Source: Paenibacillus sp. FSL R5-0912 (GTDB lineage: Bacteria; Bacillota; Bacilli; Paenibacillales; Paenibacillaceae). Taken from it: DNA of 64,000 bases. The notes beneath the pieces are model-generated. The model was not told the origin of the DNA, searched no databases, and worked only from the letters and a program-made list of their open reading frames with translations. Position 1 is the first letter of the stretch, and every line of letters starts with the position of its first letter. Location: the NCBI RefSeq assembly GCF_000758605.1, contig NZ_CP009282.1, forward strand, positions 2,790,001 through 2,854,000. The letters are read 5' to 3'. This document shows positions 50,530-60,791 of this stretch, one piece after another. Made by a program: the position numbers and the translations under genes.

Positions 50530-51765
50530 TTATTGTTCGTAATCCACTTCCGAGGTATAACGGTTATTGGCGTTCCAGAGCAGGAATTCATCCACCTTCT
50601 CATCCTTCAAGGCGCGGATCTGGTCTTCAACCTGCTTCTTGCCGTATTTGACATAATGGCCACTGCCGAGCCAGCTGGCGGTGAAATCCTGAATCCATGG
50701 ACGAATTACCGGCTTGTAGCTGCCGAGCGGATCAAGCTTCTTGTGTGTATCGACCATAGAGCCTTTGATTGTAGCATAAGGGTCCTTATCCGGATCTTTG
50801 ACATCAAACCAGCCGGTAGAATAATGACTTGGATAGACCATCGGGCTAATGACATCTACATTCTTCGATATTTTGACGAAATCCTGACCAATACCTTCTG
50901 CTGCAGGAACTGAGGCTGCATAGCCGAAGATATCAACAGATATACGTACGCCGAGCGGCGCGAGCTCTGCTTTGGCATATTTGACAAAGTCGGCAATGAT
51001 TTCTACACGCGGTCTGTCACTCTTGGTGTATTTCAGTGTATCTGCACGTTTCTCGAAGCCTTCAGGGAAGCGTACATAGTCAAATTGAATTTCCTTGAAT
51101 CCGAGCTTCGCAGCTTCTTTGGCAATATCCACATTGTATTTCCACACCGCTTCATTATAAGGATTCACGAAGCTGTCTCCGCCTTTGTTAGCCCAGACTG
51201 AGCCGTCGGTATTTACAAAGGATAATTCCTTGTTCTTCTTGGCCAATACAGAGTCCTTGAAAACAACAATCCGGGCAATCGGATATACGTCATGCTCCTT
51301 CAGACGTGTCATCAGCTTGTTGATATCTCCAATGAACGGCTGGGGATGTCCCATTTGCTGGAGCTCCGTGTTATCCGTTTTGTATGTGATGTAACCGGCG
51401 TCATCCTTGATATCGATGACCATGGAATTCAGTTCCGTCTTGTCGAGCAGGGCGAGCAGGGTTTCCATGCGTTCGCCCCCGGCGCTGTAGGCTGTTACAT
51501 AAATCCCCTTAACCTTTGGTGCATCCGGCTGCGGATCGGTATTAATTCCTGCTTCTGGTGTTGCACTTGGTGAAGGTTCCGGCGCTGGCGTGCTGCCAGC
51601 TCCACCCGGTGTAATCGCTGTTGTCTCTGGATTCGTAGTGTGTTCTGCGACGATGGGGGGATTCATGGCGCTCTGCAGTGCTGCTGCCACATCAGCGTCG
51701 TGGCCGTTATTCGGCACACCAACGCCTCCCAGGGCCATCATCAGTAATGCCCAGGTGATGTTCAT
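50530..51765 (-). CDS. Secreted putative glycoside hydrolase (DUF4015)
   Basis: A short hydrophobic N-terminus (ITWALLMMALGGVGV) suggests export. A Pro/Thr/Ser-rich linker (TPAPEPSPSATPEAG) then leads to a DUF4015 TIM-barrel from about residue 83: KVKGIYVTAYSAGG, MVIDIKDDAGYITY, FKEIQFDYVRFPEG (acidic catalytic candidates), VRISVDIFGYA and ISPMVYPSHY. The domain resembles GH13-like or GHL barrels of unknown specificity. AAAGGGAG lies upstream of the ATG. Likely cell-wall or spore associated; the substrate is not known. Confidence 0.83.
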   Translation of the reverse strand: MNITWALLMMALGGVGVPNNGHDADVAAALQSAMNPPIVAEHTTNPETTAITPGGAGSTPAPEPSPSATPEAGINTDPQPDAPKVKGIYVTAYSAGGERMETLLALLDKTELNSMVIDIKDDAGYITYKTDNTELQQMGHPQPFIGDINKLMTRLKEHDVYPIARIVVFKDSVLAKKNKELSFVNTDGSVWANKGGDSFVNPYNEAVWKYNVDIAKEAAKLGFKEIQFDYVRFPEGFEKRADTLKYTKSDRPRVEIIADFVKYAKAELAPLGVRISVDIFGYAASVPAAEGIGQDFVKISKNVDVISPMVYPSHYSTGWFDVKDPDKDPYATIKGSMVDTHKKLDPLGSYKPVIRPWIQDFTASWLGSGHYVKYGKKQVEDQIRALKDEKVDEFLLWNANNRYTSEVDYEQ

Positions 51766-51932
51766 TCGTTATTCGCTCCCTTTATGTACATTCCCTTAAA
51801 GTATAAAGTAACGGATGCACTCAAAAAGAACAGACTTGTAACAATACCCGTAATTTTTGGTGTCATAAAAAACCGCTCTTGTTGTTTATAAACGGGATGT
51901 ACAGATTTTGAACCGCTGAATTAAAAAGTAAA

Positions 51933-51974
51933 TGCCGCTCGGATCCGGACACGAAGGCCGAATCTGAAGCGGCA
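51933..51974 (-). terminator. Possible terminator of the 64-residue gene
   Basis: TGCCGCT (51933-51939) and AGCGGCA (51968-51974) pair, with further inner pairing. On the minus strand CATTTACTTTTTAA follows. It lies 30 bases past the stop codon. Confidence 0.5.
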
Positions 51975-52005
51975 ACTATAAAAACTTGCTCTTAGGGCAG
52001 CTTGC

Positions 52006-52200
52006 TCAGTGAAGATACGCAGAATTCTGATGCTCGCAAATGCTGTAATGGATGATATCCATGGCATCTGCCGGTTCCAGAATACTCAGACCGTCACGCA
52101 GAACGATTACAGAATTGAGTTCGTCCTGCTTCAGAAACGGTATCATATCGGGATACCACCTCATGACGATTGCTGACAGTTTTACCGTTTCCATTTCCAC
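52006..52200 (-). CDS. Small hypothetical protein (64 aa)
   Basis: The frame encodes METVKLSAIVMRWYPDMIPF and LEPADAMDIIHYSICEH, acidic overall and without membrane segments. Starts at GTG 52209, GTG 52200 or ATG 52194 are all close to AAAGGAAAGGGTGA; 52200 gives the best spacing. No known family was recognised. It stands alone between two leftward genes and has its own ribosome site. Confidence 0.5.
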   Translation of the reverse strand: MEMETVKLSAIVMRWYPDMIPFLKQDELNSVIVLRDGLSILEPADAMDIIHYSICEHQNSAYLH

Positions 52201-52372
52201 AAAAATCACCCTTTCCTTTTTCGAATCGAACTGAATTTGAATTCAGGGTCCACCCGGAAAAACGAAGTGCCTGGAAAAAAGAGGGGTAAATCACAATCTT
52301 CATGAAATTGATAAGGGTCCTGCGTGGTACTAATATATCACAATTTTAAATTATGCGCATTTTTTTCGGAGC

Positions 52373-53200
52373 CTATCTTTTGCGGAAAGACCCCATAACC
52401 CCGACTGTTTCAACGATGTTCACAAAAGCCTGCGGGTCGCTTGTTTTGATGATCCGTTTGAGCTCAGCGAGTTCGTAACGTGTGGTCACTGTCATTAGCA
52501 TGTCCCGTTCCACATGAGAATAAGCGCCTTCCGTCTTAATCTTTGTAACACCGCGCTGAAGCCCCAACAATTGCTGCAGAAGCTCATCCGTCCGGGTTGT
52601 TACTATATAGACGGTGACTTTGATGTGGCTGACATGAATCAGATCGACGACCTTACCGCTCACATAAATGGAGACCATGGAAGCAAGTGCCAGGTTCCAG
52701 TTGTTATCGAAATAAGCTGCGGCCAGAATAACGAGCCCGTTAAGGCCGACCAGGACATTGCCAATCGGGAAATCGCGGTAACGTGTAATAATCGAGCCCA
52801 GAATATCGAATCCGCCGGACGAGCCGCCCACACGGAAGGACACTCCGGCCCCGACACCTACAAGCACCCCTCCGAAGACGGAAGCCAGCAGCATATCCGA
52901 GGAGACCTGATGCACCGGTACCAGGGTCATCAGCCAGGTTGTGGCTCCGACAGAGAGGATACTGAGGATAATGAACCTCCGTCCGAGCTGGAACCAGCCG
53001 GCGGCAAGCAGCGGTACATTGAAGAGTAAGTACAGCAGGCTGATATTAAATGGAGTGAAGTAACCGACCAGCATGGCAAGGCCCGATACTCCTCCACTGA
53101 GCAGTCTGTGCGGGATCAGGAACAGATTGAAGCCGCAGGCAATCATCGCAGAACCGAAGATTACGGCCAGATAACTCCCGAATAGTCTGAGTTTCAACAA
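52373..53200 (-). CDS. YitT family membrane protein (DUF161 + DUF2179)
   Basis: Five or six hydrophobic spans (SYLAVIFGSAMIACGFNLFL, SGLAMLVGYFTPFNISLLYL) are followed by a soluble DUF2179 domain (VTVYIVTTRTDELLQQLLGL, AYSHVERDMLMTVTTRYELA). FRVGGSSGGFDILGSIITRY is the family signature. Bacillus paralogs are numerous and mostly uncharacterised. The start is a TTG at 53200 with GAGGTG 7 bases before it. It diverges from the helicase gene. Confidence 0.88.
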   Translation of the reverse strand: MLKLRLFGSYLAVIFGSAMIACGFNLFLIPHRLLSGGVSGLAMLVGYFTPFNISLLYLLFNVPLLAAGWFQLGRRFIILSILSVGATTWLMTLVPVHQVSSDMLLASVFGGVLVGVGAGVSFRVGGSSGGFDILGSIITRYRDFPIGNVLVGLNGLVILAAAYFDNNWNLALASMVSIYVSGKVVDLIHVSHIKVTVYIVTTRTDELLQQLLGLQRGVTKIKTEGAYSHVERDMLMTVTTRYELAELKRIIKTSDPQAFVNIVETVGVMGSFRKR

Positions 53201-53516
53201 ACAAATTCACCTCTATGTTTAATGTAAGTAATGAAAGAAAGGAATGTACTGGTATTCCTGATCCGGTTTGTGATATAATGTATAGGATATTCTTGAGTAG
53301 GACGTTACAATGGTATTTTTGCATTGCTTAGAATGCGAAGTTACAGTTGTCAGGTATATGTAGTGGCCTGATCATAGGACATTTTTTTTGTCCCAATACG
53401 CGCTAAACCATGCAGGAAATACGGCATGATTGGACAGCCTATAAATGTGTTTACCGCTACTTAAGAATACAGACAAGCATGTGGAATGTCCACTGTATAG
53501 AAGGAGCATGAATAAT
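53201..53516 (+). promoter_or_regulatory. Divergent region with promoter and long leader of the helicase gene
   Basis: TGATATAAT at 53271-53279 is an extended -10 facing right. The transcript would carry a leader of about 230 bases before the helicase start. The leader contains a weak hairpin, TCAGG...CCTGA near 53350-53374, followed by a T8 run (53384-53391), which could work as an attenuator. No small gene is supported here. Confidence 0.45.
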
Positions 53517-55175
<1,659 letters not shown>

Positions 55176-55196
55176 GCATTCCGTTTGACATAAGAA

Positions 55197-55239
55197 GAAG
55201 ACGAGCGACCGCGAGCGGTTCTCGTCTTCTTTTTTTTTT
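55197..55239 (+). terminator. Terminator of cshA
   Basis: GAAGACGAG and CTCGTCTTC form a 9-bp stem with additional inner GACCGC/GCGGTT pairing, followed by ten T. Confidence 0.93.
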
Positions 55240-55292
55240 GCAAAGATAAGAATGATATGCTTCGAGTAATACCTTATCCTTATCATGGACGT

Positions 55293-55388
55293 TTAGATGA
55301 AAGTGCGGGTAATAATGACGAGCAGAATGAACAGGACGAGAATGGTACCGGTGGAAGTCCAAGGATTGCAGCAACCGGGTGCGGACAT
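55293..55388 (-). CDS. YjcZ-family small sporulation-type protein
   Basis: A 31-residue protein: a short N-terminus with CCNP, then one hydrophobic span, TILVLFILLVIITRTFI, matching the end of YjcZ-family proteins (usually IVVLFILLIIV plus a short tail). A perfect AAAGGAGGT lies 8 bases before the ATG, so translation is well supported. Family members are often sporulation-associated. It faces leftward between two rightward genes. Confidence 0.75.
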   Translation of the reverse strand: MSAPGCCNPWTSTGTILVLFILLVIITRTFI

Positions 55389-55565
55389 GGGGTTAACCTC
55401 CTTTAAACAGTGGTTGTTGTGGTTACGATTCTAATATATGGACGGATCACAGAGCTTGCGTAGACACTTACCTATAACTTGTAAACTTGGGCGCTGGAAA
55501 AGTCCGGGTCAAATAGGGTATAGTTAAGATACGCAGTATGCGCTAGATAGACAGGAGGAAGGGAA

Positions 55566-56384
55566 TTGGAGTTTAAGGGAGCAATGGGCGGTTTATACCG
55601 CATCACAGAATGGATATCACGTATTGCCTTCAGTAATATTTTGTGGGCACTGTGTTCGATTCCATTTCTGTTCGCAGGAGTTATGAAGATGATTATGCTG
55701 GGTTCGGAAGCTGGCGGACCGAATGAGCAGATCATGCTCAACTGGGTACTTGGCGTATTCGCGCCATTCACTGTATTTCCCGCTACGGCGGCGTTGTTCA
55801 CAGTGGTACGCAAATGGGTAATGGGCAACACAGATGTAAGCACATTCCGCACTTTTTTTCAGGGGTACAAAGAGAATTATTTCAAAAGCATGCTTGGAGG
55901 CATTATCTACACCCTGCTGTTCGTGATTATGTACGTGGATGTTACCGTATACATGACACAAATGGCCAATTTCAAAATCGTCGGTATTCTGATGCTCGTG
56001 CTGATGATTATTTTGTTCGTTTCCATGTTCAATTTCTTCTCGATCGTGGTTCATTACCAGATGACCTTCAAGGAAGTGGTGACCAACTCCATTCTGTTGA
56101 CCATCGCCCGGCCGATCCGTGTATTCTCTACACTAATTGGTTCAGCGGTTCTTCTCTATATAGGTCTGCGGTATCCGGTGCTCTACGCTCTTTGTATTCC
56201 TACTTTCATTGCTATGCTTGCTTTCTTTAACTTCTATGCAACGTACAATAAGCTGCAGCTGCAGGTGGAGAAGAAGAAGCTGGCTGAAGAGCAGGCGGCG
56301 CTGGAAGCAGCCGAGAATGAAGGTATGCCTTCTGACGAGGATGAAGAGGAAGCGGAAGAGGGTATTAACCTCAAGAAGAGTTAA
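55566..56384 (+). CDS. YesL family membrane protein (DUF624)
   Basis: Five or six spans are seen (NILWALCSIPFLFAGVMKMI, YTLLFVIMYVDVTVYM, VGILMLVLMIILFVSMFNFF, VLLYIGLRYPVLYALCIPTF). The N-terminal GGLYRITEWISRIAFSN and VFPATAALFTVVRKWV are DUF624 features. The C-terminus is very acidic (SDEDEEEAEEGIN). The start is a TTG with AGGAGG 7 bases before it. YesL genes often neighbour carbohydrate two-component systems; here it stands alone. Function unknown. Confidence 0.83.
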   Translation: MEFKGAMGGLYRITEWISRIAFSNILWALCSIPFLFAGVMKMIMLGSEAGGPNEQIMLNWVLGVFAPFTVFPATAALFTVVRKWVMGNTDVSTFRTFFQGYKENYFKSMLGGIIYTLLFVIMYVDVTVYMTQMANFKIVGILMLVLMIILFVSMFNFFSIVVHYQMTFKEVVTNSILLTIARPIRVFSTLIGSAVLLYIGLRYPVLYALCIPTFIAMLAFFNFYATYNKLQLQVEKKKLAEEQAALEAAENEGMPSDEDEEEAEEGINLKKS

Positions 56385-56454
56385 CATTCCGATAACTGAA
56401 AGATCAATGATTTAGACGGAAAATTATTCCAGTGTTAATTAAAGCGCATACAGG

Positions 56455-56483
56455 TTTACTTTTTCGTTAAAACGCAATATAAT
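56455..56483 (+). promoter_or_regulatory. Promoter of the 6S RNA gene
   Basis: TTTACT (56455-56460) and TATAAT (56478-56483) have a 17-base spacer. The predicted start is at about 56490, exactly at the left edge of the RNA's closing stem. Confidence 0.75.
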
Positions 56484-56489
56484 ATTAAT

Positions 56490-56682
56490 AAATCCTGCGA
56501 TGTACGTTATGGTTGCTCGTTGTTTTGAACCAATGATAATGTCTTGGGAGATCTACATGAAGCGCGGCTGAACAGCCCTGTCTATACGACTTGGGGAATT
56601 CAAAAACGACTTCTGCGGTCACCCACCTGCTATAGCAGGTTCAGAAGACACTGCAGCCGGACGGCATAGGCGGGTTTTCTAC
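56490..56682 (+). ncRNA. ssrS: 6S RNA (RNA polymerase regulator)
   Basis: A promoter-driven non-coding stretch of about 190 bases, the usual 6S length. The closing stem pairs AAATCCTGC and ATG (56490-56502) with CAT and GCGGGTTTT at the 3' end. The conserved GATGTACG at the 5' side and CGGCAT at the 3' side match the 6S consensus. A strong internal hairpin ACCTGCT/AGCAGGT with AT loop lies before the 3' strand, as in known 6S RNAs. It binds the housekeeping sigma-RNA polymerase and mimics an open promoter. The call is by eye from motif and structure, not by covariance model. Confidence 0.72.
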
Positions 56683-56692
56683 TGTTTTTGAC

Positions 56693-56739
56693 AAGGCACC
56701 CTGTTACCTGCTTATCTGCAGGAGTAGGGTGCCTTTTAT
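56693..56739 (+). terminator. Terminator after the 6S RNA
   Basis: AAGGCACCCT (56693-56702) and AGGGTGCCTT (56726-56735) form a 10-bp stem with inner CTGC/GCAG, followed by TTTAT. Confidence 0.85.
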
Positions 56740-56853
56740 AGTGTGTGTTTCGGGGGTATTTACCCGGACAAAGTGCGCTATGCTCTTTTGTTCCGTGGAT
56801 AAGAGTGTTACACTTAGAGTAATGAACTTGGGATTTGAAGAGGGGGAAGAATT

Positions 56854-57243
56854 TTGTCGTTGAAAAGAACCTTGGTCGGTTTATTTCGCAGTCATGACGG
56901 AACAAGCGACCGTGCAAAAGATCCGACACTCAAAACACGTTATTACACTCTTTCAAGAGACAAGGCGTGGGATGAAGTATCCGCAACGCTGAAGAAGATT
57001 CCTGGATTCAAAGTGCTTCACGAAGTACAGTCTGTAGGGGAGATCACCCTGGAGAAGAGAACGGCATTCGGTCGCACACTGGATATCACCGTATCTGTGC
57101 TGAGTACCTCGCCGGTACGCTGTGCCGTAGATATGTATTCTGCATCCAGAGGATCGCTTGGCGATTTGGGTGCCAATTACCGTGTCATTCAGCGTTTGTA
57201 CCAGTCATTGGATAAGAAGCTGGGCAAATATAAGGCTGATTAA
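56854..57243 (+). CDS. DUF1499-like hypothetical protein
   Basis: The protein of 129 residues has no signal peptide and contains a repeated beta-strand/helix pattern (RYYTLSRDKAWDEVSATLKK, GFKVLHEVQSVGEITLEKRT, VRCAVDMYSASRGSLGDLGA). The ending SRGSLGDLGANYRVIQRLYQ resembles DUF1499 domain proteins. The start is a TTG (56854) with AGGGGG 7 bases before it. It follows the 6S RNA gene but has its own region. No function can be given. Confidence 0.65.
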   Translation: MSLKRTLVGLFRSHDGTSDRAKDPTLKTRYYTLSRDKAWDEVSATLKKIPGFKVLHEVQSVGEITLEKRTAFGRTLDITVSVLSTSPVRCAVDMYSASRGSLGDLGANYRVIQRLYQSLDKKLGKYKAD

Positions 57244-57338
57244 GAACGAATTGCACTTTTCTGTCCAGAGATTGTATGCGGTTTCTAAGCACGGTACAGG
57301 CCGTGCCGGGCAATAATAAATAGGGCTCATCATACGCA

Positions 57339-57375
57339 AAAAGCGGGAGAAGGATGACCTTCTTCCGCTTTTTTT
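57339..57375. terminator. Terminator between convergent genes
   Basis: AAGCGGGAGAAGG and CCTTCTTCCGCTT (57341-57353 and 57358-57370) form a 13-bp stem with one wobble/mismatch and an ATGA loop, with A-rich and T-rich ends. It can serve both the rightward gene and the leftward tpx. Confidence 0.85.
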
Positions 57376-57418
57376 CACAAAAGTAAGACTGAAAAGTATA
57401 AGTATGGTGCGCTTGAGG

Positions 57419-57937
57419 TTACAACAGTGCCCGAACAGCAGAAATGGCAGCTTCATAGTCCGGATGCTCTGCCATTTCGGCGAGATATTCAACATAAGCC
57501 AGCTTGTCATTCTTGTCCACGACGAAAATGGAACGCATATCCAGACGGAATTCCTTGATCAGTACACCGTAGGCTTGTCCGAAGGAGGTTTCCTTGTGGT
57601 CAGAGAGTGTAATTACACTGTCAATGCCTGCAGCGCCACACCAGCGTGCCTGAGCGAAAGGCAGGTCTGTGCTGATAGTGAGGATAACCACGTCATCGCC
57701 GAGACCGGCGGCCTCACTGTTGAAGCGGCGGGTCTGTGCATCGCATACACCGGTATCGAGGGAAGGCACAACGCTGATCAGCTTTATTTTGCCGGCATAA
57801 TCACCGAGTGAAGCATCTTCCAGCAGATTCTTGCTTACCACGAATGCTGGTGCGGAATCTCCTGCCTTCAGTTCAGGTCCTACGAGAGTAATGGGATTGC
57901 CTTTAAAAGTAGCTACGCCTGTTCTTTCTTGCGTCAT
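57419..57937 (-). CDS. tpx: Thiol peroxidase, thioredoxin-dependent
   Basis: A 172-residue atypical 2-Cys peroxiredoxin. Peroxidatic Cys in VVPSLDTGVCDAQTRRFN (the T-x2-C pattern), resolving Cys in PFAQARWCGAAGI, and the catalytic Arg in IKEFRLDMRSIFVVD are all present. It reduces hydroperoxides with electrons from thioredoxin. AAGGAGGAAA stands ahead of the ATG. Convergent with the DUF1499-like gene. Normal length. Confidence 0.95.
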   Translation of the reverse strand: MTQERTGVATFKGNPITLVGPELKAGDSAPAFVVSKNLLEDASLGDYAGKIKLISVVPSLDTGVCDAQTRRFNSEAAGLGDDVVILTISTDLPFAQARWCGAAGIDSVITLSDHKETSFGQAYGVLIKEFRLDMRSIFVVDKNDKLAYVEYLAEMAEHPDYEAAISAVRALL

Positions 57938-58049
57938 GTCCTTATTTCCTCCTTGGATTGCAATATTGGATTGTTACTGCCACAATAAATTATAATCTTT
58001 TTAGAAGCTGAATGTCGAGCCGGACAACATACATAAAAGGATGGGTGCT

Positions 58050-58676
58050 ATGATTTTCATACGATACGAGAAGTGGAAAAGTTATCTCCGGTATTATCCG
58101 GTAACCTGTGTGCTGATTCTGGCCAATGTACTGATGTTCATTGTGCTGTCGCTGAATGGCGGCTCAACGAATCTGCAGACCCTCGTGAAGTTCGGGGCAA
58201 CGGTAAATGTCGGACCAGAGAAAGAGGAGCTGTGGCGCTACGCTGCGGCCATGTTCCTGCATAATGGCTTTGCCCATCTGTTCTTTAACAGTTTCGCTCT
58301 GCTGGTATTTGCGCCTCCCCTGGAGCGGCTGATGGGCTGGTGGCGGTATGCGCTGTTGTATCTGGCCGGCGGGTTCCTGGCGAACCTTCTGGGGGTTGCC
58401 ATCAGCGGCCGCGGAGTAGTTGAGATCGGGATTGTCTCTGTAGGCGCCTCCGGTGCCATCTACGCCGTTTATGGCGCATTCCTCTACATTGCGTTACTGC
58501 AAAGAACGATGATGGACGAGGGCTCGCGCAAGACACTGTATGGCCTCCTGGTGATGGGGATTATTATGTCGTTTGCCACACCGCATGTAGATTATATGGC
58601 CCATATCGGCGGTCTGGTAGCCGGATTCTTCATTTATGGATTAATGATCCGCGTGTTCAAACGAAACCGAAGATAA
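58050..58676 (+). CDS. Rhomboid family intramembrane serine protease
   Basis: Six spans are visible. The catalytic Ser is in SVGASGAIYAVYGAF and the His in DYMAHIGGLVAGFF, with the substrate-gate region FLHNGFAHLFFNSFALLVF conserved. It cuts transmembrane substrates within the lipid bilayer. ATG 58050 is preferred because AAAAGG lies 9 bases before it; ATG 58041 abuts that site. Length 208 is typical of GlpG-like bacterial rhomboids. Substrate unknown. Confidence 0.92.
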   Translation: MIFIRYEKWKSYLRYYPVTCVLILANVLMFIVLSLNGGSTNLQTLVKFGATVNVGPEKEELWRYAAAMFLHNGFAHLFFNSFALLVFAPPLERLMGWWRYALLYLAGGFLANLLGVAISGRGVVEIGIVSVGASGAIYAVYGAFLYIALLQRTMMDEGSRKTLYGLLVMGIIMSFATPHVDYMAHIGGLVAGFFIYGLMIRVFKRNRR

Positions 58677-58690
58677 GAGAGGGTGTAGAC

Positions 58691-59608
58691 GTGGAGCTTA
58701 GACAGCTGCAGTATTTTCTAAAGGTTGCCCAAAAAGAACATGTCACCAGAGCGGCGGAAGAACTGCATGTCGCACAATCTGCAGTAAGCCGCCAGATCCA
58801 TCAGCTTGAGCAGGAGCTTGGTGTAGATCTGTTCATGCAGAAAGGGAGGAACCTGCAGCTTACTCCTGTCGGACAGCTCTTTTGCAAAAGAGTAGAGTCG
58901 CTCCTAAATGAACTGGACCGTTCGGTGGCGGAGGTTCATGAATTCCTTGATCCGGAGCGCGGGGAGATCCGCATCGGCTTCCCGCATAGCCTCGGGACCC
59001 ATCTCATTCCTTCCATTGTTGCGGAATTCCGCCGTCATTATCCGCATGTTAAATTCCGCTTTAAGCAGGGGGCCTATCCGTCGTTAATTAAGGATGTGAT
59101 TTCGGGTGAGGTGGACCTGGCCTTCATTTCTCCATTTCCGGAGAATGACGGGCATGTGGCCGGCGATATTGTAATGACTGAAGAGCTGTTCGCCATTCTG
59201 CCACAGAATCATCCGCTGGCCGGAGAGGAAGTGATTCGGCTTGAACAGCTGCGGGAAGAGAAATTCGTCTTATTCAGCCAAGGCTACTCGCTGCGGCCGA
59301 TTGTATGGCAGGCTTGTCTGCAGGCGGGGTTCAAGCCGCAGATTGCTTTTGAAGGCGGGGAGACAGATACGATCCGCGGTCTGGTAGCTGCCGGGATGGG
59401 AGTAAGTCTGCTTCCGGAGATGGCGTTCTACCAGACCAATCCAATGCAGCCGGCTCAGGTCCGGGTCGTCGAACCCTCAGTTACAAGAACGGTGGGGCTG
59501 ATTCACAGGGCGGACGGTAAGCTTCCGCTGGTGGCCCGTTCATTCCGTACCTTCCTGCTAACTTATTTCAAAGACAGACAGCAAAACAATACCCCGGTCG
59601 GCTCATAG
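58691..59608 (+). CDS. LysR family transcriptional regulator
   Basis: The N-terminal winged HTH is complete (MELRQLQYFLKVAQKEHVTR, AAEELHVAQSAVSRQIHQLE), followed by a substrate-binding-like effector domain from about residue 90 (GEIRIGFPHSLGTHLIPSIV). This fits LysR proteins of the GltC/CitR-like kind, but the effector is unknown. GTG start with GAGAGGG about 8 bases before. It begins 14 bases after the rhomboid gene and may be co-transcribed. Its stop codon lies inside the loop of the terminator at 59587. Confidence 0.9.
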   Translation: MELRQLQYFLKVAQKEHVTRAAEELHVAQSAVSRQIHQLEQELGVDLFMQKGRNLQLTPVGQLFCKRVESLLNELDRSVAEVHEFLDPERGEIRIGFPHSLGTHLIPSIVAEFRRHYPHVKFRFKQGAYPSLIKDVISGEVDLAFISPFPENDGHVAGDIVMTEELFAILPQNHPLAGEEVIRLEQLREEKFVLFSQGYSLRPIVWQACLQAGFKPQIAFEGGETDTIRGLVAAGMGVSLLPEMAFYQTNPMQPAQVRVVEPSVTRTVGLIHRADGKLPLVARSFRTFLLTYFKDRQQNNTPVGS

Positions 59609-59627
59609 CCTACCGGGGTATTGTTTG
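59587..59627. terminator. Bidirectional terminator overlapping the lysR stop codon
   Basis: CAATACCCCGGT (59587-59598) and ACCGGGGTATTG (59612-59623) form a perfect 12-bp stem. TTTG follows on the plus strand and TTTT on the minus strand. The TAG stop at 59606 is in the loop. Confidence 0.85.
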
Positions 59628-59647
59628 TGATTAACTAAGGCTAACTT

Positions 59648-60325
59648 TTAGTCGCGGTTGCCCAGGAACATGAGGATCAGTCGGATAAGCTCGAGCAGCG
59701 AGACTAATGCTGCTGCCACGTATGTGAGAGCTGCGGCATTCAGGACCTTGGCGACACCGCGTTCTTCTTCATTGCGGATGAATCCTTGCTGTACCATGAT
59801 CTCGCGTGCACGGCTACTGGCATTGAACTCAACAGGCAGCGTGACAAGCTGGAAAGCTACTGCGGCCGAGAAGAAAATGATCCCCAGACCAATAAGATTC
59901 AACGAGCTGAAGATAAAACCGGCCAGTAACATAAAGGGTGCAACACCTGATGCGAAGTTAACGACCGGGAACATCCGGTGGCGGAGCGTAAGCATCGGAT
60001 AATGTTCCTTATGCTGAATCGCATGGCCAATCTCGTGACAGGCGACGGAAACCGCTGCAATGGAGCTTTCATAATATACTGGCTCTGACAGCCGGACAAC
60101 ACGGTTGATCGGGTCGTAGTGGTCGGAGAGGGTACCCCGTACCGGTTCAATGGGTACATCGTACAGTCCGTTTGCATCAAGCATACGGCGTGCGGCCTCA
60201 TATCCGGTCAATCCATTCAGGTTGGGCACCTGGGCCCATTTCTTGAAATTACCCTTAACCCTGAACTGGGCCCAGACAGAGAAGATAAAAGCGATAATTA
60301 ATAATAGATACATTAGGGGCATCAT
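59648..60325 (-). CDS. Zinc metallopeptidase of the YugP family
   Basis: The 225-residue protein has an N-terminal span (PLMYLLLIIAFIFSVWAQF), the zinc-binding SVACHEIGHAIQH, and two or three further spans (FMLLAGFIFSSLNLIGLGII and AALVSLLELIRLILMFL). The third ligand is probably in PVEFNASSRARE. YugP is an integral membrane peptidase of unknown substrate. The tandem ATG has only a weak ribosome site. Confidence 0.88.
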   Translation of the reverse strand: MMPLMYLLLIIAFIFSVWAQFRVKGNFKKWAQVPNLNGLTGYEAARRMLDANGLYDVPIEPVRGTLSDHYDPINRVVRLSEPVYYESSIAAVSVACHEIGHAIQHKEHYPMLTLRHRMFPVVNFASGVAPFMLLAGFIFSSLNLIGLGIIFFSAAVAFQLVTLPVEFNASSRAREIMVQQGFIRNEEERGVAKVLNAAALTYVAAALVSLLELIRLILMFLGNRD

Positions 60326-60359
60326 TATGTCTCATTCCTCCACTTTAAGTTACAAGCTG

Positions 60360-60791
60360 TTACATTGGCGGCCCCTGCGTCAGCAGAAGCCGGATCGCTT
60401 CCATGCAGGCAACGCCTTGCGGAATTAATGCTGCTAATGCCCGGTTGGCCTGTCCGGGCTTCAAACCGCTGATCACCGGTTCAAGAGCCTTGACTTCGCG
60501 CTCAAGCTGCTGCATCTGAATCTCAAGCTGAACCAGTTTGCCCGAGACCTCGGCTTCCGGTGTAGCTGCGTTCCATTTGCCCATCAGGGATTTGATTTCT
60601 TCCAATGTATATTTCTCCTGCTTTAGCTGATTAATACGTTGTAAATTGATCAAGGTTTCATGACTGTACAGCCGGTAGTTCTTCATGCTTCTTGATTCGG
60701 GTGTAATAAGTCCAAGCTTCGTATAATAATCAATGGTACGTTCACTGGTGCCGGCCGCCTTGGCCAGCTCACCAATCCGGTAAAGGGTCAT
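60360..60791 (-). CDS. MerR family transcriptional regulator
   Basis: The N-terminal winged HTH (YRIGELAKAAGTSERTIDYY and TKLGLITPESR) and the conserved coiled-coil linker (KQEKYTLEEIKSLMGKWNAA) are typical of MerR proteins. The C-terminal part (LVQLEIQMQQLEREVKALEP) is a dimerisation helix. There is only one cysteine, near the C-terminus, so a metal-sensing role is unlikely. GGAGAT before the ATG is a modest ribosome site. It is followed directly by the YugP gene, 34 bases downstream, in the same direction. Confidence 0.87.
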   Translation of the reverse strand: MTLYRIGELAKAAGTSERTIDYYTKLGLITPESRSMKNYRLYSHETLINLQRINQLKQEKYTLEEIKSLMGKWNAATPEAEVSGKLVQLEIQMQQLEREVKALEPVISGLKPGQANRALAALIPQGVACMEAIRLLLTQGPPM

